Shown one piece after another: positions 1-5,705 of a stretch of 5,705 nucleotides of DNA; position 1 is the stretch's first letter; each line of letters begins with the position of its first letter. Location of the stretch: the NCBI GenBank assembly GCA_947074265.1, contig CAMTPD010000133.1, positions 1 through 5,705 on the forward strand. The letters run 5' to 3'. The notes under the pieces are model-generated. The model made no database searches and was not told where the DNA came from. It worked only from the letters and a program-made list of their open reading frames with translations. This stretch comes from an uncultured Porphyromonadaceae bacterium. Its GTDB lineage: Bacteria > Bacteroidota > Bacteroidia > Bacteroidales > CAMTPD01. Made by a program: the position numbers and the translations under genes.

Positions 1-1116
1 CAGGTTCAGTTTCTGATTAGTAAGAGTTTGTATTAGCTTGTATCTACTGCTGTAGGTATCGTATCGTTTCATCAGGTCGGCATCGTCTTTGTTTCCGTCG
101 GCGGTGGATGCGAATAAGAATTTGACCTGTGATAAGAGTTCTTTATCAAAAGGATTGAATCTGTTTTCGTAAGTCACTTGCGAGCTTTTACGGGTAAACT
201 TTTCCAAGTTGTTGCGTACATCAGGTGTTGCTTGTGTTACATCTGCTCCGATGTGTATATTGCCTGCTTTGCCGGGAAGCTTAAATCCCTTGCCTGCATA
301 AATTAGCTTGTTGATCGGATTTAACTTTAATCGGATTTCGAGTGGAGTACGTCCGCTTTTGGCTTTTGTAATCACGGCTCCGTTTGTAAGGTCACCGTAT
401 TTGACAGACGCAATTCCGCGCACAACTTCTACCGACTGAATGTGGTCTGTTGATAGTTGACGAAGATCGATACCTTCATTTACGGTAAGTTTAGAGCTTA
501 GGTCTGTGTCGCTTTTGCTATTCGAGAAGGATAGCATGGATGCGTTGTTTGACAAGGGCGCACCATCAGATATAATTGACAATCCGAAGGTCGAGTTGTT
601 GTCAGACCCTATTTGGCGTAGAGAGATTCCATTCTTTTGACTCAGGTTTCCGTCTATTGTTAGTTGCCCGGGTAATAGCTGTGCCAGATCGGCCAAGCTT
701 GCCGGTTGTACGTATTGCATGGCAACGCGATCGATGACCGACGAAGATTCGTTATTGGATTTTGTTGTACCCATTACTTCTACTTCTTTTAAATAGAAGG
801 ATTGTAGTTGTAACGGAATCAACAAAGTTGTGTCGTTTTGTAATGTAAAGGTCGACTTGTAGTCGGAGTATCCCAATAAGTGTACCGAGATGGTGCATTG
901 ATTGGTCTTTATTTGTTGTAACGTAAAGTTTCCGTCTTGGTTTGTTAGTGTAGTGTGTGAATTGTCATTAACCGAAACCACGGCAAAGTCAATTGGTGCT
1001 CCGCTGCTTTGATCTACAATCTTACCGGTTACGGTATATTGTTTTTGCTGCGCCAATCCGCTTTGGGCAAATAAAAGACCTGATAGAATAGTTCCTGTTA
1101 AAAATGCAATCTTCAT
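1..1116 (-). CDS. TonB-dependent outer-membrane receptor with carboxypeptidase-like N-terminal domain (partial, 3' end missing)
   Basis: This is the first 372 codons of a receptor that continues past the left edge. The ATG at 1116-1114 is followed by a Sec signal peptide (hydrophobic residues about 4-17, likely cleavage after Ala22 in GLA|QQ). Residues about 27-105 form a CarboxypepD_reg-like beta-sandwich (VTGKIVDQSSGAPIDFAVV, then TNQDGNFTL). LKEVEVMG at 109-116 leads into the plug domain. The plug includes LRQIGSDNNS at 166-175, SDGAPLSNNA at 183-192, and IQSVEVVRGIASVKYG at 226-241, the usual end-of-plug signature. The beta-barrel begins near 255 and is cut off. Such receptors import bound ligands across the outer membrane using TonB/ExbBD energy. 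It lacks the SusC-family plug wording seen in the gene at 4212, so it is a different subfamily and its substrate cannot be named. It is transcribed divergently from the mannanase operon, so a role in the same pathway is possible but unproven. Confidence 0.9.
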   Translation of the reverse strand, partial: MKIAFLTGTILSGLLFAQSGLAQQKQYTVTGKIVDQSSGAPIDFAVVSVNDNSHTTLTNQDGNFTLQQIKTNQCTISVHLLGYSDYKSTFTLQNDTTLLIPLQLQSFYLKEVEVMGTTKSNNESSSVIDRVAMQYVQPASLADLAQLLPGQLTIDGNLSQKNGISLRQIGSDNNSTFGLSIISDGAPLSNNASMLSFSNSKSDTDLSSKLTVNEGIDLRQLSTDHIQSVEVVRGIASVKYGDLTNGAVITKAKSGRTPLEIRLKLNPINKLIYAGKGFKLPGKAGNIHIGADVTQATPDVRNNLEKFTRKSSQVTYENRFNPFDKELLSQVKFLFASTADGNKDDADLMKRYDTYSSRYKLIQTLTNQKLNL

Positions 1117-1134
1117 TTATTATTGTTTTTACAC

Positions 1135-1167
1135 TGCAAAACTACTTCTACAATCGAGGGGCGTCAA
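1135..1167 (-). promoter_or_regulatory. Bacteroidota-type promoter for the divergent TonB receptor
   Basis: Read on the minus strand, positions 1144-1137 spell TAGTTTTG, an exact fit to the Bacteroidota -7 consensus TAnnTTTG, followed by CA. A TTG at 1167-1165 lies 20 bp upstream and fits the -33 element, whose usual spacing is about 19-21 bp. Transcription would start near 1130, giving a very short leader of roughly 15 nt before the ATG at 1116. The match is visible in the sequence; promoter activity is inferred. Confidence 0.65.
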
Positions 1168-1179
1168 TCGCAATATTTT

Positions 1180-1224
1180 GGTAAATACAGATTCGTTTTA
1201 CCTAGTTTTAGTTAAATATTTACC
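1180..1224. repeat. Three copies of a GGTAAA / TTTACC hexamer
   Basis: GGTAAAT lies at 1180-1186, its inverted partner TTTACC at 1197-1202 (11-bp loop), and a second ATTTACC at 1218-1224. The two TTTACCT copies start 22 bp apart, about two helical turns, so both would face the same side of the DNA. This could be an operator shared by the divergent genes. In AT-rich DNA a hexamer can also recur by chance, so the functional claim is weak. Confidence 0.35.
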
Positions 1225-1260
1225 TGTTTTGATGTGTTGATGGTTATTTTTTACAATAAA

Positions 1261-1278
1261 ATGCATGAATAGTGCATG
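1261..1278. repeat. TGCATG direct repeat / ATGCA inverted repeat upstream of the mannanase gene
   Basis: TGCATG occurs at 1262-1267 and 1273-1278, 11 bp apart or one helical turn. The same bases form an inverted repeat, ATGCA at 1261-1265 and TGCAT at 1273-1277. It lies immediately upstream of the TTTG proposed as the -33 element at 1279, where an activator site would be placed. Function is inferred from position only. Confidence 0.3.
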
Positions 1279-1309
1279 TTTGTGATCGATAGGATTGACT
1301 AATATTGCA
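1279..1309 (+). promoter_or_regulatory. Possible promoter of the GH76-GH125 operon
   Basis: TAATATTG at 1300-1307, followed by CA, is one base off the -7 consensus TAnnTTTG. TTTG at 1279-1282 could be the -33 element, but the 17-bp spacer is shorter than the usual 19-21 bp. That is what one might expect of a promoter that depends on an activator. A start near 1314 would give a leader of about 37 nt. The same ten bases, TAATATTGCA, recur upstream of the SusC-like gene at 4135-4144, which gives some extra weight. Confidence 0.35.
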
Positions 1310-1350
1310 AGGATTATCAATCGATTTATCTATTTATACAATTTGATATC

Positions 1351-2547
1351 ATGAAACATATTGTTTGCTTAGGTTTGATATGTTCGTTTGTTCTTTTCTT
1401 TTCTTCTGCAATCGTTGCGCAAGGAGAGGCAAAGGATGATTATCGAAGTAGGGCCGATTCGTTGCTGCAACGCATCAATCGGTTATATACGGCAAAAGGA
1501 CATGCCGGTTTGTATACGGAGACGTATCCGTTGAACTCCGAGAATACGGTAACGTATCTTGCCGAAGGTGCTCCGCAGAAACGAAATCAAGAGGTTTCTT
1601 TTTTGTGGCCTTTTTCCGGAATGCTCTCCGGATGCGTGTCGCTTTATAAGCAAACCGGCGATCCCGTGTATCTGAAGATGCTTGAAGAGCAAATACTTCT
1701 CGGACTCGAAACGTATTGGGACGAAACTCGTGAGCCTTTTTGCTATCAGTCGTATCCTCGCTTCAATGGTGATAGCGACCGCTTTTACGATGATAATGAT
1801 TGGTTGGCAATCGACTTTTGTGATTTGTACTTGGCTACAAAGAAGAAGGCTTACCTGGATAAGGCAGTTGCTTTGCACGACTATATTTATAGCGGATGGA
1901 CGGATGAGCTTGGCGGTGGAATCTACTGGTGTGAACAACAACGAAAGTCGAAGCATACATGTTCGAATGCTCCCGCTACCGTTTTGTGTATGAAGCTTTA
2001 TGAAGCGACCGGTGATAAGAAGTACCTGACTCAGGCTAAGCAAACATATGATTGGACCAAAAAGCATTTGCTTGATCCTGCTGATTGTGTGTATTGGGAT
2101 AATATCAAGCTTGACGGATCTATTGCGAAAGAAAAATATTCCTATAATACAGGGCAAATGATTCAGGCTGCAGTATTATTATATAATGTAACCAAAGAAA
2201 AGTATTATATTGTCGACGCAACACAAAGTGCAGAGGGGGCGATAAAACATTTTACGGAAGTAAGGAAAGGAATCACGGGGCATGAGAAACAATTTTATAC
2301 GCGGTCGCCTTGGTTTAATGTGATTCTTTTCAGAGGATTAAAATCTTTGGCAGCTATAACTGATGACAATAGTTATATAGATGTAATGGCAGATAATGCA
2401 AACTACGTATGGATGAATAGTTTGAATGAGTATGGTTTGCCCGGAAAAGATTGGGCTAAACCTTCGGAAGATGTATATACATGGTTGCTCGACGCAGCTT
2501 GTATGATTGAATTATACAGCGAACTAATAGAAACGAATAATAACTAA
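1351..2547 (+). CDS. GH76 family endo-alpha-1,6-mannanase, exported
   Basis: This 398-residue protein reads as a glycoside hydrolase family 76 enzyme, which cleaves internal alpha-1,6-mannosidic bonds in mannan backbones with retention of configuration. The hallmark is the adjacent acidic pair Asp147-Asp148 in FYDDNDWLAIDF; in the family these two residues are the nucleophile and acid/base. Other family-like stretches are WPFSGMLSG at 86-94, DELGGGIYW at 185-193, the NAPAT segment at 206-210 and YSYNTGQMI at 263-271, spread over a helical (alpha/alpha)6-type fold filling about 30-395. Residues 1-23 form a Sec signal peptide with likely cleavage in IVA|QG. Cys11 is too early and poorly placed for a lipobox, so I predict a soluble periplasmic enzyme rather than a surface lipoprotein. 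The length is normal for a single-domain family member, with no carbohydrate-binding module. It is followed after 16 bp by the GH125 gene, its functional partner. The last third of the gene is visibly richer in A+T than the middle. Confidence 0.93.
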   Translation: MKHIVCLGLICSFVLFFSSAIVAQGEAKDDYRSRADSLLQRINRLYTAKGHAGLYTETYPLNSENTVTYLAEGAPQKRNQEVSFLWPFSGMLSGCVSLYKQTGDPVYLKMLEEQILLGLETYWDETREPFCYQSYPRFNGDSDRFYDDNDWLAIDFCDLYLATKKKAYLDKAVALHDYIYSGWTDELGGGIYWCEQQRKSKHTCSNAPATVLCMKLYEATGDKKYLTQAKQTYDWTKKHLLDPADCVYWDNIKLDGSIAKEKYSYNTGQMIQAAVLLYNVTKEKYYIVDATQSAEGAIKHFTEVRKGITGHEKQFYTRSPWFNVILFRGLKSLAAITDDNSYIDVMADNANYVWMNSLNEYGLPGKDWAKPSEDVYTWLLDAACMIELYSELIETNNN

Positions 2548-2563
2548 CCAATAAATTAAAATT

Positions 2564-3988
2564 ATGTTGAGCAGAAGAAAGTTCTTTCAGGTTGGAGCGG
2601 GATCACTTGCTTCGATGTTGATCGGTTCAAAGGTGAATGCCATGGAACACATATCAGAGGTACTGGGCGTTACAGAGAAATATATTTCCGGTCGTCCGCC
2701 GGTAGATAAACGTTGCTTTAAGTCGGAGACAATTGAAAAGGCAATTGCGGCGACAAAGAAAAAGATAAAAGATCCGAAGTTGGCATGGATGTTCGAAAAC
2801 TGTTTTCCAAATACATTAGATACGACATGTGAATATACAGTTGTGGATGGAAAGCCGGATACATTTGTTATTACGGGTGATATTCATGCGATGTGGTTGA
2901 GAGACTCATCGGCTCAGGTGTTTCCGTATGTTGCTTTTGCCGCAAAAGATAAAGAGTTGCAATCAATGTTGCGCGGTGTAATCAACCGTCAGACAGAAAG
3001 TATCATCATTGATCCGTATGCGAATGCTTTTAATCTTGAAGCAACAGGTAGCGAATGGGAGAGTGATAATACGGTAATGAAGCCGGAACTGCATGAACGC
3101 AAATGGGAGATTGACTCGCTTTGTTATCCGGTACGCTTGGCTTATAACTATTGGAAAACAACAGGAGATAAGACTCCGTTTGATGCAAACTGGCAAAAAG
3201 CAATGGGCGAGATCTACAAAACCTTTGTAGAACAACAACGTAAAGAAGACTTAGGTCCGTATAAATTTACACGTGTAACCGATCGTCAGGCAGATACGCT
3301 GTTAAACTTTGGTGTTGGAAGTCCGGTTAACCCGGTTGGAATGATCGTTTCTTCTTTCCGTCCGTCTGATGATGCTACGATATTCGGTTTCTTGATTCCT
3401 TCAAATTTGTTTGCGATTGTTTCATTGCGTCAGATGGCTGAGATGTTGAAGACGTTGAGAAATGATACGACTTTAGCAAACAAATGTACTGCATTGGCTG
3501 ATGAGGTTGAGGCGGCAGTTCAAAAGTATGGAGTTGTAGAACATCCGAAATATGGTAAGATGTATGCTTTCGAAGTTGACGGATTTGGCGGACAGGTGCT
3601 TATGGATGATGCAAACGTTCCAAGTCTTATCGCACTACCATACTTGGGTTGTGTAAAACAGAATGATCCGATCTATCAGAATACACGTAAGTTTATCTTG
3701 AGTAGTGACAATCCTTATTTCTTTAAAGGTACTGCAGCCGAAGGGGTAGGTAGTCCGCATACCGGACTTGGTTTTATTTGGCCGATGAGTATTATTATGC
3801 GTGCCAATACGACCGACAACAAAGAAGAGATTGCATATTGTGTTGAGATGCTTAAGAACTGTGACGGTGAAACCGGCTTTATGCACGAATCGTTTGATAA
3901 AGACAATCCGAAACAGTTTTCACGCTCATGGTTTGCATGGAGTAATACATTGTTTGGAGAGCTTCTTTATAAGATTTACAATAATTAG
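2564..3988 (+). CDS. GH125 family exo-alpha-1,6-mannosidase with twin-arginine-type signal
   Basis: This 474-residue protein matches the glycoside hydrolase family 125 pattern (formerly DUF1237): inverting exo-enzymes that release mannose from the non-reducing end of alpha-1,6-linked mannosides. Recognisable blocks are TGDIHAMWLRDSSAQ at 104-118, ERKWEIDSLCYPVRLAY at 178-194, SSFRPSDDA at 263-271, GFGGQVLMDDANVPSL at 340-355, and the C-terminal HESFDKDNPKQFSRSWFAWS at 441-460. Asp184 and Glu442 are the likely catalytic acid and base, judged by motif position. The N-terminus has SRRKFFQ at 3-9, close to the Tat consensus SRRxFLK, then a short hydrophobic stretch and VNA|M at 24-26. Export through the Tat pathway to the periplasm is therefore likely. 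The gene follows GH76 by 16 bp without its own promoter and ends just before a strong terminator, so the two form one transcription unit. The first ATG is kept because it gives the complete signal sequence; no Shine-Dalgarno is visible. Confidence 0.95.
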   Translation: MLSRRKFFQVGAGSLASMLIGSKVNAMEHISEVLGVTEKYISGRPPVDKRCFKSETIEKAIAATKKKIKDPKLAWMFENCFPNTLDTTCEYTVVDGKPDTFVITGDIHAMWLRDSSAQVFPYVAFAAKDKELQSMLRGVINRQTESIIIDPYANAFNLEATGSEWESDNTVMKPELHERKWEIDSLCYPVRLAYNYWKTTGDKTPFDANWQKAMGEIYKTFVEQQRKEDLGPYKFTRVTDRQADTLLNFGVGSPVNPVGMIVSSFRPSDDATIFGFLIPSNLFAIVSLRQMAEMLKTLRNDTTLANKCTALADEVEAAVQKYGVVEHPKYGKMYAFEVDGFGGQVLMDDANVPSLIALPYLGCVKQNDPIYQNTRKFILSSDNPYFFKGTAAEGVGSPHTGLGFIWPMSIIMRANTTDNKEEIAYCVEMLKNCDGETGFMHESFDKDNPKQFSRSWFAWSNTLFGELLYKIYNN

Positions 3989-4016
3989 TAAAGAATATCT
4001 ATTAAATATCATTCAT

Positions 4017-4053
4017 AAAAGCGCATTAAATTTGATAGTTTAATGCGCTTTTT
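4017..4053 (+). terminator. Rho-independent terminator after the GH125 gene
   Basis: A perfect 14-bp inverted repeat pairs 4017-4030 (AAAAGCGCATTAAA) with 4039-4052, with an 8-nt loop and a run of five T at 4049-4053. It begins 28 bp after the GH125 stop codon. The A-run before the stem would allow termination in the other direction too, but no gene points that way. It separates the two-enzyme operon from the SusC-like gene. Confidence 0.9.
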
Positions 4054-4083
4054 GTGTTATAATCATGATAATATGTAATTTTG
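4051..4083 (+). promoter_or_regulatory. Candidate promoter 1 for the SusC-like gene
   Basis: TAATTTTG at 4076-4083 is an exact fit to the -7 consensus TAnnTTTG. TTTG at 4051-4054 lies 21 bp upstream and fits the -33 element. The -33 overlaps the T-run of the preceding terminator. It would give a leader of about 120 nt. Candidate 2, downstream, competes with it. Confidence 0.4.
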
Positions 4084-4108
4084 TCTGTGTGTGAAATATT
4101 TTACATAA

Positions 4109-4144
4109 TTTGTTTTTAATTGCAAATAAATGATTAATATTGCA
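4109..4144 (+). promoter_or_regulatory. Candidate promoter 2 for the SusC-like gene
   Basis: TAATATTGCA at 4135-4144 repeats exactly the ten bases found upstream of the GH76 gene at 1300-1309. TTTG at 4109-4112 is 22 bp upstream, slightly long for the -33 spacing. The match to TAnnTTTG is imperfect by one base. The leader would be about 60 nt. The shared box is the main argument for it. Confidence 0.35.
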
Positions 4145-4211
4145 GTGTTACTATATGAAATCCCTTAAAGGTGTATAATCTTGGTATGCACTTAACTTAA
4201 ATTTATGTACT

Positions 4212-5705
4212 ATGGAATTTATGAGAAAAACAGAACTGCCTTTTGATTGGATAAAAGGATTCTGCAAATTGAATTCGCTTGTTGTTGCTTCCTTCGTTTT
4301 TTCTATGAGCCAAAACGCAGCAGCCGAAACATTGACGGAAATAGATATACCAATTCACGCTCAAGCACAAAAAGGTGCAGTTATTAAAGGTATAGTAGTT
4401 GATGAAAGAGGAGAGGCTGTTATTGGTGCAAATGTTACCGTTAAATCTGATCCTAAGGTTGGCGTGATTACCGATATGGACGGAAACTTTACAATCGATG
4501 TACCTGTCGGAACTGTTTTACAAATCTCCTATATTGGCTACACTCCTCAGGATATTGTTGCAAAATCTGGAACTCCTATCAAAGTGAGAATGGTCGAAGA
4601 CACTCAAACTCTTAGTGAAGTTGTTGTTGTTGGATACGGATCGATGGATAAGAAAGAGTTAACCTCAGCTGTAGTAGCAGTTAAAAGTAAAGACTTCTTG
4701 CAAGGAGCAGCAAACAATCCAATCCAAATGATTGATGGTAAAGTTGCCGGTGTTACGGTTTCCGGTTATGGTGCTGCCGACCCAAACCGCGACCCGATGT
4801 CTAGTTTGCAGGTACGTGGTGCAGGATCGTTGGATGCAGGAAACGGACCGCTTATCGTTATTGATGGAATGCCCGGAGGCGATCTTCGCAATGTTGCCAA
4901 TCAAGATATCGAATCAATTACGGTTTTGAAAGATGGTTCTGCTGCTGCAATTTATGGCTCGCGTGCTGCTAATGGTGTAATTATTGTTCAAACAAAGAAA
5001 GGTTCTGCAGGGAAAGTGTCTATTACCTATGATGGGTATATTGAACACGATTTTGTTGCAAATAGACCAGATATTCTTTCGGCAGATGAATTCTTAGAAT
5101 ATGGAATTGATAAAGATTGGGGTGCACGAACAGATTGGTACGATGAACTTATTCGTAAGAATAACTTTGGGCAAAACCACTACCTTGCTTTGTCGGGCGG
5201 ATGCGAGAACACACAGTTCCGTGTGTCGGCAAACTACAAAAAGAAAGATGCAATTGATATCGCCTCTAATCGTGAAGAATATGGTATTCGCGCAGGTTTT
5301 CAACAGAAAACACTTGAAGGCTTGCTAGAAGTAGGTGGTAATATCTCATATCGTATTACAGACGATGATTATACTAATTATGGAGCATTTTCACAGGCTG
5401 TCAAATTAAATCCAACAATTCCTGTAATGGATCCAGACGATCCGATGCGTTATAATATTCTTCAAGGTTATGATACTTATAATCCGGTAGGAGATTTAAA
5501 AGACCGTATCAATAGTGCAAAGAATGAATATTCAGTGATTGACTTCAATATTAAGCTAAATCTGTTGTCCAATTTAAATACCGAACTAAAGCTTGCTCGT
5601 CAATCAAAAAATACCGACAAACAAGAGTACTATAATAAATACCACAAAGACTCTATCGATAATATGCGAGCAGGTAGAGCTCGCCTACAAGCAGAGAATT
5701 GGACA
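4212..5705 (+). CDS. SusC/RagA-family TonB-linked outer-membrane transporter (partial, 3' end missing)
   Basis: The first 498 codons of a SusC-type importer are present, about half of the roughly 1,000 residues usual for the family. Residues 1-38 look like a signal peptide with an unusually long polar n-region, a hydrophobic core at about 22-32 and cleavage near AAA|E. A CarboxypepD_reg-like domain spans about 57-130 (VVDERGEAVIGANVTV, then TDMDGNFTI). The hallmark LSEVVVVGYG at 134-143 opens the plug domain. The plug has IDGKVAGVTV at 174-183, LQVRGAGSL at 199-207, PLIVIDGMPGG at 213-223 and ITVLKDGSAAAIYGSRAANG at 236-255, the standard SusC signature. The barrel then begins near 265. With a SusD lipoprotein, such proteins import glycans across the outer membrane by TonB energy. 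Beside GH76 and GH125 the cargo is probably an alpha-mannan oligosaccharide. No STN signalling domain is present, so it is not an anti-sigma-linked transducer. Met4 is an alternative start; Met1 is kept as the first in-frame ATG. Confidence 0.95.
   Translation, partial: MEFMRKTELPFDWIKGFCKLNSLVVASFVFSMSQNAAAETLTEIDIPIHAQAQKGAVIKGIVVDERGEAVIGANVTVKSDPKVGVITDMDGNFTIDVPVGTVLQISYIGYTPQDIVAKSGTPIKVRMVEDTQTLSEVVVVGYGSMDKKELTSAVVAVKSKDFLQGAANNPIQMIDGKVAGVTVSGYGAADPNRDPMSSLQVRGAGSLDAGNGPLIVIDGMPGGDLRNVANQDIESITVLKDGSAAAIYGSRAANGVIIVQTKKGSAGKVSITYDGYIEHDFVANRPDILSADEFLEYGIDKDWGARTDWYDELIRKNNFGQNHYLALSGGCENTQFRVSANYKKKDAIDIASNREEYGIRAGFQQKTLEGLLEVGGNISYRITDDDYTNYGAFSQAVKLNPTIPVMDPDDPMRYNILQGYDTYNPVGDLKDRINSAKNEYSVIDFNIKLNLLSNLNTELKLARQSKNTDKQEYYNKYHKDSIDNMRAGRARLQAENWT

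Larger units (their letters stand above)
1117..1350. other. Divergent intergenic regulatory region
   Basis: This 234-bp, AT-rich gap separates the minus-strand receptor from the plus-strand mannanase gene. I see no credible coding sequence in it. It holds the receptor promoter (1135-1167), three copies of a GGTAAA/TTTACC hexamer (1180-1224), a TGCATG repeat (1262-1278), a possible mannanase promoter (1279-1309), and an imperfect inverted repeat around that promoter's -7 box (1285-1325). The density of short repeats suggests regulator binding, but no regulator gene lies in the window to pair with them. No Shine-Dalgarno sequence precedes the ATG at 1351, which is normal for this phylum. Confidence 0.6.
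3989..4211. other. Intergenic region between GH125 and the SusC-like gene
   Basis: This 223-bp, AT-rich gap contains the terminator (4017-4053) and then about 158 bp of leader for the SusC-like gene. Two candidate promoters are listed separately. A short CCTT-A-AAGG inverted repeat lies at 4163-4171. I find no convincing coding sequence, RNA gene or riboswitch fold. The bases just before the ATG at 4212 are A/T-rich without a Shine-Dalgarno, as usual for Bacteroidota. Confidence 0.6.

Noticed and set aside
1337..1345. TACAATTTG just before the GH76 start, as an alternative -7 box
   Set aside because: It has one extra base relative to TAnnTTTG and lies 5 bp from the ATG, leaving almost no leader.
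1351..1383. Possible lipobox at Cys11 (GLIC) of the GH76 protein, which would make it a lipoprotein
   Set aside because: The hydrophobic stretch before Cys11 is too short and the strong hydrophobic core follows it. A Sec signal cleaved near residue 23 fits better.
1483..2157. Long minus-strand open frame opposite the GH76 gene
   Set aside because: It lies wholly inside a well-supported GH76 gene, its translation has no recognisable domain, and it has no plausible promoter. It is an antisense shadow.
3801..4043. Small plus-strand open frame overlapping the end of GH125 and the terminator
   Set aside because: It overlaps the GH125 coding frame for most of its length and ends inside the terminator stem, with no start context or protein similarity.
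4176..4183. TAATCTTG as a third promoter box for the SusC-like gene
   Set aside because: It is one base off consensus and has no TTTG or TTG at the right distance upstream.
4665..5328. Several short open frames on both strands inside the SusC-like gene
   Set aside because: All lie within the continuous SusC reading frame, which has clear family motifs throughout.
1..5705. CRISPR arrays, tRNA or rRNA genes, insertion sequences, attachment sites
   Set aside because: I saw no regularly spaced repeats, no tRNA-like cloverleaf, no rRNA segments, and no transposase or terminal inverted repeats.

Overview
The window looks like part of a Bacteroidota chromosome, most likely order Bacteroidales. Three things point there: a SusC/RagA-type TonB-dependent transporter with the classic carboxypeptidase-like N-terminal domain and a VVVVGYG junction, a TAnnTTTG-type promoter box, and AT-rich leaders without Shine-Dalgarno sequences. 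Genus cannot be decided from the sequence alone.

Layout. Positions 1-1116 (minus strand) hold the first 372 codons of a TonB-dependent outer-membrane receptor that runs off the left edge. A 234-bp divergent intergenic region (1117-1350) carries a good minus-strand promoter and several short repeats that could be operators. Next come two tightly spaced plus-strand genes, 1351-2547 and 2564-3988, 16 bp apart. They encode a GH76 family endo-alpha-1,6-mannanase and a GH125 family exo-alpha-1,6-mannosidase. A strong intrinsic terminator (4017-4053) closes this pair. After a 223-bp gap a SusC-like transporter starts at 4212 and runs off the right edge after 498 codons; a SusD partner would be expected just beyond.

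How the genes work together. GH76 and GH125 both act on alpha-1,6-linked mannose, the backbone linkage of fungal cell-wall mannan and of some bacterial mannans. With a SusC importer beside them, this reads as part of an alpha-mannan polysaccharide utilization locus (PUL). In the simplest model the SusC/SusD pair brings mannan oligosaccharides through the outer membrane. The exported GH76 cuts the alpha-1,6 chain internally, and GH125 removes mannose from the non-reducing end. GH76 has a Sec-type signal peptide and no convincing lipobox. GH125 begins with a twin-arginine-like signal. Both are therefore predicted to be periplasmic rather than surface-anchored. No side-chain-removing enzyme (such as GH92), no SusD and no regulator lies inside the window.

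Nothing here is clearly a new kind of system. The points most worth a second look are the separation of the enzyme pair from the transporter by a terminator, the mixed Sec/Tat export signals, the divergent non-SusC receptor, and the repeat-rich divergent promoter region.
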